From Salticus scenicus (lineage: Eukaryota; Arthropoda; Arachnida; Araneae; Salticidae): 64,000 bases of DNA. Both the position numbers and the translations under genes were made by a program. The stretch is from the NCBI GenBank assembly GCA_963930645.1, contig OZ005660.1:201157927-201221926 (forward strand). Reading direction: 5' to 3'. The notes under the pieces are model-generated. The model ran no database searches. It was not told the origin of the DNA and worked only from the letters and a program-made list of their open reading frames with translations. This document shows, piece by piece, positions 52,601 through 63,997 of the stretch. The stretch's first letter is position 1; each line of letters begins with the position of its first letter.

Positions 52601-53799
52601 GGAAGGGTAGCGTAGAAATGTTTAACAAGTCAAACTCAAAGCAAGAACTCTCCGTTTGTTTAATGTTTGGCCTTTTATACCTCATTTTCTGAGCTGGTGA
52701 TTGGTTCATTAGATCGTCTGGGCTCTTATAAAAGGAATTTCTGGGATTAATTAATATGCAGCTCAATGCAGCAATACTTGAAAGTTGCACTAGCGTCAGC
52801 GAATTTCGACATATCATTTCGTTCCTTTTCTGATTTCTGAGTTATAAAGTCTTCTGCTATAAAACAAACTTTAAAGGGGCAATTACGAATTATTCGCGAT
52901 TATAATTTCAATTAGCGATTTTCACACTTTTAAATTGGTTTTAAATTATTAAAAAACCCATTTATTTTTATCCCTTTCATATATATATATATATACATAT
53001 ATATATAGAGAGAGAAGTAGATAGACAGAATTTAATTAGATATATTCTATAAAAATTGTCTACAAAGTAGGAAATGTTGACAAAGGGCTGTGGCCTCGAA
53101 TTTAATTAAGCGTCATTTTTCATTAAAATTAATACTTAACCGCTTTTAGCGATTTCTGGACTATAAACTCATAATCAATATTTTTAGATCGGTTAAAAGT
53201 TTGTGATTTTTAAAAAATCTCCTCCATACTTAAAAAAAAGAAATCACGTAGCTTGAGTTAGAAGTTGACAGATTAACAGTTCTTAAGTTTTAAAATATGA
53301 ATGCTAAGTGGCTTAATAAATAAATAAAATAGTTCAAATAAATTTAAAAAAATATTTTAAGGGTATTTAAACATTTCTATAAACTCTGTAATTTTGAACT
53401 GCATTAAAAAAATAAATAAAAAAGGAGAGAGAGAAGTGTAAACTCATAATTACTATTTATAGCTAATTTTTAACTTTTTTAAAAACTGACTTCATGTTCG
53501 TGATTTTTTAAATAAGTGTTTTCTTACTCTAATGTACAAGAAAAAAAAAAAAAAAAAAAAAAAAACGGGATTTATAATTTATTTAAATTTTAATATTGCT
53601 AGCTCGAAGGTTCTATCAAAATAATATCGAAATTAAGAGATCGCCAGCTTGGAAATTTTTAAATTTTCAATGCAAAGTGGTCTGAAAATTTATTTTTATT
53701 TAATTAAAAAAAAAAAAAAATCATCATACAGATTATTATCGCAAATATAGCTCAGAACCATCCCGGTCAAAATATTAGCTTCGTCAAATTCAGCCAAAG
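52601..53799. other. Intron 3 sequence, AT-rich
   Basis: Contains a TA microsatellite (52979-53006), A runs (53538-53565, 53706-53720) and no recognised element or gene. Confidence 0.5.
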
Positions 53800-54195
53800 T
53801 CCATGTTATTCTCCAAAGTCCATGTACAGTTACACATCACCTAATTGATATTTTTAAATTTTGTTATTACATTCTGAAAATTCACATCCGTTAAATCGGT
53901 GTTCGTTTTTTTTGTTTACTTGTTTACTTATTTATTTTTAAGTTTTAATATTTTAATTTTGAGCTTAAAATTCGAAAAATTAACTAAGTACTTTTTTCTG
54001 ATTTTTTGTAGCTGCAAAATGAAACGTTAAATATTAAAAATTTTGGAAAACGAGTATCAATTGAATGGTTGTGAATTTTTTTAATGCAAAAACGGAATTT
54101 AAAAACATACATCAGGTAATGAGTAATTCTATAAACAAATTTCTCCATAGAGTTACATAGGATTTTGTGACAGGAAACGGGCAAATTGTGAGAGG
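53800..54195. mobile_element. Foldback MITE family M, copy 2 (intronic)
   Basis: Shares with copy 1 the blocks TTTTTAAATTYTGTTATTACATTCTGAAAATTCACA on the left and GAATTT...AAAACGGAATTTAAAAACATAC...AGGTAATGAGTAAT on the right, in mirror arrangement. Confidence 0.6.
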
Positions 54196-54224
54196 ACCTA
54201 ATTTGACCTAGCCTTAACTACTCT

Positions 54225-54560
54225 AACCCCATGTTATTTTGTTAATTCCGTTATCACATTCAGAAAATTCACAACTATTATATTAATTCCCGTTTTTCAA
54301 AAGTTAACTTTGTTTTTTTACTATTCATTTTGAGGTTATAAAGTGGGAGGAAAAGCACTGAGTCAATTTTTCGTAACTTAGAGCTTTAAAATGAAATATT
54401 AAAAATTAAAAAATTTAATTTTTGAAAAACGGGAATCAATCTAATAGTTTTGAATTTTCTAAGTGTGAAAGCAGAATTAAAAAAAAAAAAAAAAATGCAT
54501 TAGGTAATGAGTATTTTTAAAAGCAAATTTCTGCATAGACTAACATAGGACATGACTGCC
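54225..54560. mobile_element. Foldback MITE family M, copy 3 (intronic)
   Basis: Left arm with CCATGTTATTTTGTTAATTCCG and ATCACATTCAGAAAATTCACAAC; right arm with GAATTTTCTAAGTGTGAAAGCAGAATT, TGCATTAGGTAATGAGTA and ATAGACTAACATAGG. An A run interrupts the right arm (54480-54495). Confidence 0.65.
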
Positions 54561-54803
54561 ATCCACATTAGGCGAAGTACCCCCTTAATGTCTCCCCCGG
54601 TTAAGATTTTGATTTCGTATTCTTTCGCACATATCAGCTTCTCCTCTTGATAATTTTTCAAAGAAGAGCAAACCATTTCTCTCTTTATTTTGATCTAGAA
54701 TATTTTACAATAAATATAATTGTAAATAGTGTTAGATGTATTTGTGTCTGAATATTGTTCATTAAAATTAATAGACTTTTTATTTTTCCCTTTTTCCGTT
54801 TAG

Positions 54804-55031
54804 TTCCACTTCCATACATCTGCAGACACCTTGCTGAATTTCTTCCCTGCAGCCGTTCTTCCTGTTGAGTATTCTGGTGAAATAGAAGATTTTGACATGA
54901 CAGACTGGCTCAGAAGAGTGACAGAGCCCGACAAACTAGACACTCTCGGAGGCAATCCAAAAAAGGCTAAAACAAACCATATATCGGACAATACAGATGA
55001 GACTGATAGTTCTTCAGATGAAAATCAGTGA
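54804..55031 (+). CDS. CRAL-TRIO terminal exon with stop codon
   Basis: Acceptor TTTTTCCGTTTAG ends at 54803; the exon continues in phase 0 to TGA at 55029-55031, 75 codons. FHFHTSADTLLNFFPAAVLP, then VEYSGEIEDFDMTDWLRRV, is the end of the CRAL-TRIO domain (H.H....L....P...LP.EYGG), after which a hydrophilic tail follows, rich in Lys then in Ser/Asp/Glu (SDNTDETDSSSDENQ). The Gly-Gly usual after EY is Ser-Gly. Across the four exons the visible protein is about 256 residues, compared with 280-330 for the family, so only an N-terminal piece is missing. Confidence 0.9.
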   Translation, partial: FHFHTSADTLLNFFPAAVLPVEYSGEIEDFDMTDWLRRVTEPDKLDTLGGNPKKAKTNHISDNTDETDSSSDENQ

Positions 55032-55059
55032 TACTAATATCAGTTTCCACTATCTTTCC

Positions 55060-55765
55060 CCATTATTCAAAACTTCGTCAATGTTCATCAAATATTGTAA
55101 AAAATTTGTCAATGTTCATTATAACAAAATCAAATATTGTAATGTAAAAAACTTTTTTAATGTTCATTATAACAAAAGCGAAAATTAAAAAAAAAAATTA
55201 TCAATATTCCTTATAACAAAAGCGGTTAAATTGCAAAAAACTTTGTAAATGTTCGTTGCATCAAAAGCAAATATATTGCAAAAAACTTTGTCAATGTTCG
55301 TTGCATCAAAAGCAAATATAATGCAAAAAAACTTTGTCAACGTTCATTATAACAAAAGTCAATATTGTAAAAAAAAATTGTCAGTGTTCATCATAACAAA
55401 AACAAATAAAAAACTTTGTCAACATTCATTATAACAAAAGCAAATATTGTAAAAAACTTTGTCAATGTTTATCATAACAAAAAGAAATATAAAAAATTGT
55501 CAATGTTCATCATAACAAAAGCAAATAAAAACTTTGTCAATGTTCATTATAACAAAAGCAAATATCGTAAAATCTTTGTCAATGTTCATTATAACAAAAG
55601 CAAATATTGTAAAATCTTTGTCAATTCCCATCGTAAAAAAAGCAAATATTGTAAAACACTTTGTCAAGGCAAAATATATTGTAAATTGTACGAGCAAATA
55701 TATTGTAAAAATCTTTGTTAATATTCATTTTAACAAAAGCAAATATTGTAAAAAAAGAGGCGTAA
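55060..55765 (+). repeat. ~40-bp minisatellite in the 3' UTR of the CRAL-TRIO gene
   Basis: About fifteen units of TTTGTCAATGTTCATTATAA plus CAAAAGCAAATATTGTAAAAAAC follow one another with length changes of a few bases, starting about 30 bp after the stop codon. An AATAAA at 55867-55872 lies about 100 bp beyond and could be the polyadenylation signal, which would place the array within the mRNA. The many open frames across it are by-products of the repeat. Confidence 0.85.
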
Positions 55766-55866
55766 AAAGTTCGGCATAGATTTGATATATGTTGTCCTTG
55801 GCGCTTTTTGTATTTGGAGATCAAAAATATAGCATGAAAATATACATGTCAGGTGCATTTTTTCGT

Positions 55867-55872
55867 AATAAA
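55867..55872 (+). terminator. Candidate polyadenylation signal AATAAA
   Basis: First AATAAA after the CRAL-TRIO stop codon outside the minisatellite, at about 840 bases. AT-rich sequence makes chance matches common. Confidence 0.35.
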
Positions 55873-55879
55873 TATTGTA

Positions 55880-56629
55880 CGAAATATTGTTTCATATTAT
55901 TGATTGCTCTCTTAATATACGTTATTAAAATAACCATGATTTTTGAAAGGAATTAAACATGTTCGTCAGATAACTTGGCGACCTTTTTTTTCCCCGCCGA
56001 TGATGACAGATATCAAATCTGCTCCTAAAGTTTATAAAAGAATTGAAAATTTATTGAAGTTGGAGAAAAAAATAGAACAAATTGTTACTGTATGTTAATT
56101 GTTATCTGAATAATGGGATTTGCTTAACAGATTACTTAAAATATGCTACGTAAATCATCTTTTAAAAATTGTTGTAAGCTAGAAAACATGTGAATTTCTC
56201 TTTTATACACAGTACAACTTACCTTGGTGAAAACTGTAAACAAAAGATATTTTATGCAAATAAATCCACATATTGCTACAGTATTCGCTAAAGATATTGA
56301 TATCTATTGCTGACATTAATAACTATCTTTATTCATTTTATTATAAGTATAGCCCCCCCCCCCCTCCCATCATTCTCATAGCCAGTGATATGAAAAATAT
56401 AGTTGATCCGTCATTTTCTTCAATTTTGATAGGTATTTTTAATTTATCGTATTTTTTATAGATTCTGTATATTAGTTTTTTAGAGTTAGTTAGTTAGACA
56501 ATTAGTTTTTAAATGCAATATTAAAGTTCGAAATACATACACTATCATTAAACATTCATTCAATATTTTTCCTTTAAGAACTTAAATGATCATTTAGTGA
56601 TTTATTATCAAATCTATAATGTATTTCGG

Positions 56630-56667
<38 letters not shown>

Positions 56668-57729
56668 GTCATGGCACGAATTCTTTTCATTTTTGCGTTA
56701 TTATTTATAATTTTCTATGACTTTTTCCTTTTTAACCATTGATGTGTAATGATGAATAATATAAAATGAAACAAAATCCAAAATTATTCCATGTCATCTT
56801 CTCAACAAAACGAAATTTGATTTCCTTTTTCTTGTTTACAAAAAATAATCAGCAAAAAAGTATTCATAAAAATAAATAGAGTGTAATAAAAATAAATCAA
56901 CCCCATATGGTTGACTCTATTATTAAGTGTCGTCACTCAACGTTAAAATATGGAATAAACTAAACTCGACGACAACGCCCCAGGCGCGTAGTAGTTGTGA
57001 TGCTTAACTAAAATTGTGAAAACCACGTTTTTAACCTTAAGATATATACAATTTTTTTTTTAAACTCTTTCCAGGTTACTTTATATTATAGCAAACTTTA
57101 GGATATCAAATCGAAGAATATCGGTACTATCAAAATCTACTAAAATATCGTGGTAATTAACCTTACTAAAAAAAAAAAAAAAAAAAAAAAATTATATGGT
57201 GGATGTATGTATTAAATTTTTCTCTCTATTTTTTTTCCGATGTAAATTTTAAAGCCTCCATAGTTAGTTTTCACCACAGTCACTAGGTTGCGTTATCATT
57301 GATTAAGATCTTAGCTACACTAAACCGTGCTTGCATTGAGGTGACTTAGCTTAATTGTTCTTGTTTAACCTCGTTCGTCCAATAAACTAGCAGCAAACAA
57401 AAAGAAAAGCACCAAAAGATTAAAATAAAAAAATAGAAAAATATTTTGTTTAAGAGTGTGTATTTCGAACTTTATACGATTTGATACACATTTTCTTGAC
57501 ATGTGTAAATCTTTTACCATAATCAACAATAATATTTTCAACAACTCCATTAATAATAGCCTTTTAGAATCTGAGGGACGCCTTTTTTGTTCGTTTTGTG
57601 GACCACGACAACACGCAATCAATGCCTTATAAATTGGGGTATTAAGCATTTTAAGTATTTCTTGAATGTGCTTCAAGAAATACTTAACCAAACACCACGT
57701 TAACCTATGAGATATTTGCCCAATTATTA
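55880..57729. other. Non-coding stretch downstream of the CRAL-TRIO gene
   Basis: Contains a C run (56354-56366), T run (56632-56660) and A run (57169-57190). The 108-codon minus-strand frame at 57365-57691 shows no known domain and I do not call it. An inverted pair of GAAATACTTAA motifs near 57655-57690 is short. Confidence 0.45.
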
Positions 57730-58030
57730 TTAATTAAGTAATAGTGATTTTTAAATTCCGTCTTCACATTCACAAAATTTGTGAAAATTATATCATCGTT
57801 TGTTTTTTAAAAATTCAACATTTTATTTTAAAGCTGTAAAATGCGAAATTTTACTTAGTGAAGATTTGCATTTTATAGCTTTAAAATAAGTCTGAAAAAT
57901 TAAATAAAACTCGTTTTTGAAAAACGAGAACTGATTTAATGGTTATAAATTTTCTAAATGTGAGAATGGAATTTGAAAATGCATATTTCGTAATTAGTAA
58001 TAAAGGGGAAAAAAATTCCCATAGGTTAAA
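57730..58030. mobile_element. Foldback MITE family M, copy 4
   Basis: AAATTCCGTCTTCACATTCACAAAATTTG on the left mirrors TTTCTAAATGTGAGAATGGAATTTG on the right, and the centre has the same AGCTTTAAAAT/ATTTTAAAGCT pairing as the other copies. Confidence 0.65.
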
Positions 58031-58039
58031 ATGGGATTT

Positions 58040-59340
58040 GAATGACCTTGGTGATCACTGTTAGCGAATCTTGAGAATAGTATATGTAATAATTAAAAGT
58101 AGTATTATACACAAATTAAGGGTAATTAGGAGAAATTGTTGTTGTTATCATTATCATTAATATAATTAATATTTTCAGATTTTTCATATAATTTAAACCC
58201 TTTTTCTTTCCTTCCTTTTTTTTTTTTTTTTTTTTTTGCTTGTTTGTTTAGTTGATGGTTTGTTGTTGTTTGATATTTCTATTTTCATTAATGACTTTTG
58301 AATGTAAGGAAAAGATTTACAGAATCATGTGACTTGTACAGTTTTATAAACATATTTTCTAGCCATGAGACCTTTTCCCATTTTTCTGTAATATGTCATC
58401 ATTGCCAATATAACTGATTGTAATTTTAAAATAAACATGGTCAGATTATCAATAATGTTTCATTTCTCATCTTAATAATATTCATCTCTAAATTGTTTTT
58501 CAGGACTTTATTTGCCCTAATTAGTGGTAATTTAAATCTCGATACTTTCGTGCCAAATTTTATTTCTATGGATATCACGATTCATTTACCTACTTCAATT
58601 AACTTTCTGATAACTTTATTTAAAATATTTGTATAAATATCATTATTATTAAGTTTATTTACATGTTATGTAAAATTATTTTATTACATTAACATTTAAA
58701 TTAATTCCATGTCCGTTTAGAAGCAACTATATTTGAATAAAAATTATTTGAAGAATTAGTTACTACTGCATGCATAGTGTAAATGCCTAAATCCTATATA
58801 TATATATATATATATGATTTATATTCGAATCGTTTTATGCTTTTTTTTCTGTCTATTGTTTTACCTGCTTTTTTTTTTTTTTTTTTTTTTACGACGGCGA
58901 ACACACTGAGACTTGTCATATTTTAGTTTCATTATAAACACACTTTTATTAACCCACAACTTAATTTTTTGATACGACTTACTGATTCAGATTTATCAAT
59001 GCATTTGTGCTAAACTTTATTTCCGAGGACATCACGCTTCCTTAACGGTTAAAAATATTGATAGAGACTATATACAGGGGGAGTTGTAAATCAGCGGCAC
59101 AATTTAAACTTTTATATAAAATTAAAAACTGACCTACAAGAGAACGAATTGTACTACAATGCTTCGTTCAATGAAAATTTTTGTTTCAGAAAATAAAAAT
59201 TTTGATTTAAAATTTTGCTCATAGATGGCACTCTACTTATAAACAACAACAAAAACATTAAAATCGTAAAGCGAGCAATTAAACTTACCTATACTTACAC
59301 TTTATCTTTTGAAATTCCCTACAATATTTTTATACATGTG
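58040..59340. other. AT-rich non-coding stretch
   Basis: T runs (58218-58237, 58868-58890), a TA microsatellite (58795-58815) and nothing else that I recognise. Confidence 0.45.
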
Positions 59341-59349
59341 AATTTTATA

Positions 59350-59517
59350 GTTTGAAGCACATTCCACATCTAAACGATAATCCAATTCAATCAATGTGTA
59401 CAAATGCAGAAGAGACTGCATTGCAAATGTTATTCGCGAATTTCTACTTTAATGCTAGGAACAAAGAAAAACATGCAATTTGTTTTTCACACAAACCTAA
59501 AAGAAGATATCTCAAGG
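59350..59517 (+). other. Candidate exon, unidentified
   Basis: An open segment starts after a possible acceptor (GTGAATTTTATAG) and ends at AAG before GTAAAG, reading LKHIPHLNDNPIQSM, then TNAEETALQMLFANFYFN and CFSHKPKRRYLK. Its composition looks more protein-like than its surroundings, but no domain is recognised and no partner exon was found. A short transposon-like motif (CGCCATCTGATGG) lies 70 bp downstream, so it could also be part of an element. Confidence 0.25.
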
Positions 59518-59579
59518 TAAAGTCTGGCGATCGAGATGGCCATATTAAAAATTCAAGAAATGCTATATAAACCATATAT

Positions 59580-60320
59580 AGGGACAAGTAACGCCATCTG
59601 ATGGAAAAAATTAGAACTAATTTTTTTCAATAACTTAAACCAAATTTTTCACCTTAAAAAGCGTTGCAGTGCAAACCGCCCTACCATACGTCTCATATTT
59701 GATTTTATATTAAAGTTTAAAGAGTTTCAGAGACTTTGATCCCCTTGTATATTTCATTATATTAGACTTCAAATTAACAAAAGGTAAAAGATCACAACGT
59801 AGATAGTACCAAAATTAATACATGAATTAGTAGACTGCAATTTCAGTAACATGGAGGGAATGGTTGTTAGTACAATCGTCAGCTTGATGTTACTGATCCT
59901 GGCTGTCTTGTACTGATCTTTTATATATGCCAGTCGTAATCAAACTGGGACGATTCTGATCCAAAAAGGGGTGACTGCTGAGGCTATGAGAGTGCTAAAA
60001 GCTGAAAGATTGCAGCTGAAAAGATATTAAGATCCATTTTCTCCTCTCACCCATATTTAAACAAAATCATAGCATACCTGATGCATTGCCTTTAGCTCAA
60101 ATCTGACACCGATACGAAAGTAAACTGTACTTCGCTAATTACTGTTTATTTTCTGTTTCACAGTCTTTTCCATGTTGTTGCGCATGCGTCATGCCTGCTG
60201 TTATTTTACCAAAATATGGGCGTGAGGAAGTAAAAGCAGACAATACTTACCTTTTTCCAACTGTGTACCATTATTCCCAAGTAACACGGAATGGTTGGGA
60301 AACGGTTGGCCCTACAGTTT
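59580..60320. other. Non-coding stretch of average complexity
   Basis: Less AT-rich than the flanks between 59840 and 60240 but with no open frame of note, no transposon ends and no RNA gene that I can support. Confidence 0.4.
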
Positions 60321-60328
60321 CCTTCATC

Positions 60329-60769
60329 GTTGGCCAACCGTTGGTTTTGGCCGCTGGCCCTCGGTTGAGCTAACCGTTGGGTGACGGTTGGCCCAACGAC
60401 GGAGCAGTTGGGTCATGGTTGGCAAACAGTTGGGTCATGGTTGGCAAACGGTTGGGTCACGGTTGGCAAACGGTTGGGCCATGGTTGGCGAACGGTTGGG
60501 CCATGGTTGGCAAACGGTTGGGCCGTGGTTGGCAAACGGTTGGGCCGTGGTTGGCAAACGGTTGGGTCACGGTTGGCAAACGGTTGGTGAACTGTTGGCC
60601 CACGGTTGGATGACCGTTGGGCCACGGTTGGAAGAACATTGGGCCACGGTTGGCAGACTGTTGGGCTACGGTTAGGCCAGTTTTTCTAACCGTTCTACTG
60701 TTGGCCCAACTGTCACCCAACGGTTGGCTCAACCGAGGGCCAGCGGCCAAAACCAACCGTTGGCCAACG
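60329..60769. mobile_element. Minisatellite framed by ~70-bp inverted arms
   Basis: GTTGGCCAACCGTTGGTTTTGG and on through GGGTGACGGTTGGCCCAAC (60329-60398) mirrors 60700-60769. Between the arms are about twelve to fifteen 22-bp units of the form CGGTTGGGYCATGGTTGGCAAA. Because 22 is not a multiple of 3, all three frames are open and give Trp/Val/Gly-rich translations that should not be read as proteins. GC-rich against an AT-rich background. Confidence 0.8.
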
Positions 60770-60782
60770 AAGTGTGAGAATG

Positions 60783-61193
60783 TATATAGGGTACCATTTC
60801 TCAAGAATTCTCTGTCATTTAGGTTAAACTAAAGGAGTTAGGAACAAAAGCACCAAATAAAAAAATTATATTTTTTAGGCTATTTGGTTTTATTTTTACT
60901 CAAATAAAATATATCTTTTAGGGTGAATAAACACATTCTAAATTGAAAAAAGAAATAATATATTGCAATTATAATTAGTTTATTCCCTAATAAATTAATT
61001 ATAATTGCAACATATTAATTAATTCTTTTTTCAATTTAGAATGTGTTTATTCACCCTAAAAGATATATTTTATTTGAGTAAAAATAAAACCAAATAGCCT
61101 AACAAATATAATTTTTTTATTTGGTGCTTTGTTCCTAACTCCTTGAGTTTAACCTAAATGACAGAGAATTCTTGAGAAATGACCCATATATAG
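60783..61193. repeat. Long near-perfect palindrome (~195-bp arms)
   Basis: GGGTACCATTTCTCAAGAATTCTC at the left mirrors GAGAATTCTTGAGAAATGACCC at the right, and pairing continues through ACCAAATAAAAAAATTATATTTT, GTTTTATTTTTACTCAAATAAA and TTAGGGTGAATAAACACATTC to a centre at about 60988. Only a few mismatches are visible. It follows directly on the arm-framed minisatellite and may belong to the same element. Confidence 0.85.
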
Positions 61194-62909
61194 GCAAGTC
61201 ACAAGTCTTGCCGCCTGCCTCCTTCTTCCTACCTTGTGTTTCTTAGGTTGTTTTTTCATTAATTTTGATAAGTTTATGGTTTTAAGTTAAGATTTGTTGT
61301 TTTACTTTATTGATTCGTTTGTTTTGCAGGCTGTTAATTAATAGATCTGGTTTCTTTACATTAGTGTATTTCATCCACTGATGATTTTTTTTTTTTTAAT
61401 CTTTTTGGTCATTGGTGTTTCAGTGATCTTCTATCTGTTGCATGGCTTCTACTATGCTTAATAGATCATCTTTATTATATATATATATATTTTTAAAAAA
61501 GTTTAAATTTTAATCAAAAGAATTTATAAATTATCATGAAATTACTTGTTTAAAAGTGCTATATTCTCAATATCTTATTACTTTCAAAATGAATAAATAT
61601 ATTTCTGAAACAAATTAACAAACTTAAAGATAATTTTTTCTTTAAATGTTATAATATTATATAAATTTCCAAAAGAAGAAAGAATATCTTATTTACTCTA
61701 AATTGTAATTATATAAAAAAAATTATGAAGTCTGAAAAATAAATCTCAATGTACATAAAAGAAATATGCGAAAATCAATGTAATATATAAAAACAGCATT
61801 TTTATTTGTTGATGTTGGTATGCCCTTACTCCTTATAGCACATTGTAATAAATATTTGATTGTTTGCGGATAAATTATCTGACTACAAATTCTTAACATG
61901 ATGTATACACATTTCTAAAAGTGAATTATCTTTAGCAAAATGGAAAAGTGACTTGGCTAAGATTCAAACTTAGAACCTCTGACTGTGTCAGTTTTGTACT
62001 TACTGAAAAACCTAGCCAATATCTGACTTGAAGGAATTACTCATATGAAACAGAAAAATTTTTTAATGTGATCTGTAAGCTCTAACATAAGTGATTACTA
62101 CAGGTTAGATTGTCTGATATCGACTAAATAATTCAGTGGTAGAGCACTAGTAATTTATACCACGTCTCATATTTAAATCTTGTTTTTAAATATATACCTT
62201 AAAAGTGAAAATTAAAATTATTCATTTATTTAACTCTCCTTTTTTAAACTGACTATTTTTAGCGAATGAGTTCATTTAAATTCTTATTTTACTAGTAATA
62301 GATTGAAAGGAATATAAATCAATCTGTTGTTTTATTTTATCTCACTTTAATAAATATATCAGCAAAATTTTTATACTATATAGAATAAAAAATTCAAATT
62401 CTCATATCAAGTCTGATAACATATAAGATTGTTTTTTATTTTTGATGCTTTAAATTTAAAGAAAGTTAAATTTCAGAACTAAAAATATCTACATCACTGT
62501 TGCTGGATTATAATGTAATCAAATTAAAAATTATGTGAGAATGTAATTCAAACTATTGATTTATAATGAAATAGACCTAACAAAGGTAAAAATTAAGAAA
62601 ATTAAGTGCAGGACCAGAGATTTTAAGATTTTACTGATATATACACATTTTCACTGATCCGTTTACCCAATCTTTAGATTTTTAAAAATACAGCTGAACC
62701 TCGTTAAATACACACGAGAAATAGAGAGTAAATTTTTACCACATTATTTCAATGAAAGAGAGAGGGGAAAAAATGAGATGATGAAGTAATATGCAATGAT
62801 AAAATGTTTATATGAAGGGCTGGGGAAATGTTTGTTTACTCCGCAGTTGCAAGTTATTCTTTAGATATGACGAGTGATTTTTTTTTTTTATGAACAGTGT
62901 AAAATTGTC

Positions 62910-62942
<33 letters not shown>

Positions 62943-63331
62943 CATTAGTATTTGGATAGGCAACTACTTAAATTTTATTATCTTTTTAAGCTGTTATTAT
63001 CCTACACGGACTATTGGTGATATCTCATGAATGACACTTTCAGTATGTTCCACTTGGGTAATTAGAAATAATACATTAAAATGGATATTTAATCATCTTG
63101 TTAACTTGCTTATTTCAAGAAGCAACACAGATATGGCGACATTTTAACAGTCAAACAGAAGAGGAGCTTTTCATAATGTGCTGTTTCTAGCCACCTGTAT
63201 GGAGCATACCCAAAGTTCATTCACGATACGCTATTGCAGATTATGTATCATATATTGTAGTACTGTAAAAAAAAAAAAAAAAAAAATGAAATCTTTGGCT
63301 GATAAATATTTTGAAATCGTTACCACTGTTC

Positions 63332-63368
<37 letters not shown>

Positions 63369-63759
63369 AACCCTGTTTATAAGCAAGTCATGAACTCCTC
63401 TCTCTATTCTAAAAATGAATAGAATTTGAATTTTATCAGAGTTAATTGTACTAATAACCCCTTTCAAAAATAGGGAGGTAATATCCCATTTAAAACTAAT
63501 AATAAAAAATTTTATTTCTCAAAAATAAATAAATAAAAAATAAAATGGATTAAAAGAAAAAGAAAAAAACCAACCTCCTTAAGGATATATTTGTATCATG
63601 CTAACTTCTTAGTTTCAAACTGATTTTCTTTTACAAAAGTTTTTTTTTTTTTTAAATACATGTATACTTTTTTTTATTATTATTAAAATCACACAATTAA
63701 CTGATTGGGAAGAAAATCATATTTATTGAAATTTTTTATTTTTCCGACTGAGTGAAAAT
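61194..63759. other. AT-rich non-coding stretch with weak tRNA-like remnants
   Basis: At 61936-62000 (minus) a block with GGTTCTAAGTTTGAATCTTAG looks like a tRNA T-arm, and at 62136-62200 (plus) AATTCAGTGGTAGAGCACTAG looks like a tRNA D-arm; neither folds fully. Long A runs lie at 62909-62938, 63268-63285 and 63335-63367. Lys-rich open frames there are artefacts. Confidence 0.4.
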
Positions 63760-63762
63760 AAT

Positions 63763-63834
63763 GCCTGGACCGGGAGTCGAACCCCGGACCTTTGACTTAC
63801 AAGGTCAAGGCTCTACCAATTGAGCTATCCAGGC
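63763..63834 (-). tRNA. tRNA-Thr (anticodon TGT) or tRNA-derived repeat
   Basis: 72 nt that fold completely: acceptor GCCTGGA/TCCAGGC, D-arm with box A (TAGCTCAATTGGTAGAGC), anticodon stem TTGAC/GTCAA around CTTGTAA (anticodon TGT, Thr codon ACA), variable loop AGGTC, and T-arm CGGGG/CCCGG with TTCGACT. All stems pair. No intron, and the base after the acceptor is A. It is one arm of a palindrome, and an arthropod genome of this kind can hold many tRNA-derived repeats, so a working gene is not assured. Confidence 0.6.
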
Positions 63835-63925
63835 CGACAACCGGTCGGCATTACTCACTCAGACAACCTTTAGGCAGAAAAAAAGCCTAAAGGTTGTCTG
63901 AGTGAGTAATGCCGACCGGTTGTCG

Positions 63926-63997
63926 GCCTGGATAGCTCAATTGGTCGAGCCTTGACCTTGTAAGTCAAAGGTCCGGGGTTCGACTCCCGGTCCAAGC
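63926..63997 (+). pseudogene. Mirror copy of the tRNA-Thr-like sequence, slightly damaged
   Basis: Same 72-nt sequence on the plus strand with two changes: GGTAGAGC in the D-arm has become GGTCGAGC, and the 3' acceptor TCCAGGC is TCCAAGC, giving a C-A mismatch. The anticodon TGT and T-arm are intact. The A-box change and acceptor mismatch make it the less likely of the pair to function. Confidence 0.55.

Noticed and set aside
57365..57691. 108-codon minus-strand frame
   Set aside because: No recognisable domain, low-complexity C-terminus and no gene context.
59851..59920. Very short hydrophobic open frame with an ATG
   Set aside because: About twenty codons, no conserved context, and chance hydrophobic frames are common in T-rich DNA.
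60377..60832. Trp/Val/Gly-rich open frames in all three plus frames and in the minus strand
   Set aside because: A 22-bp GC-rich minisatellite leaves every frame open; the pattern is set by the DNA repeat.
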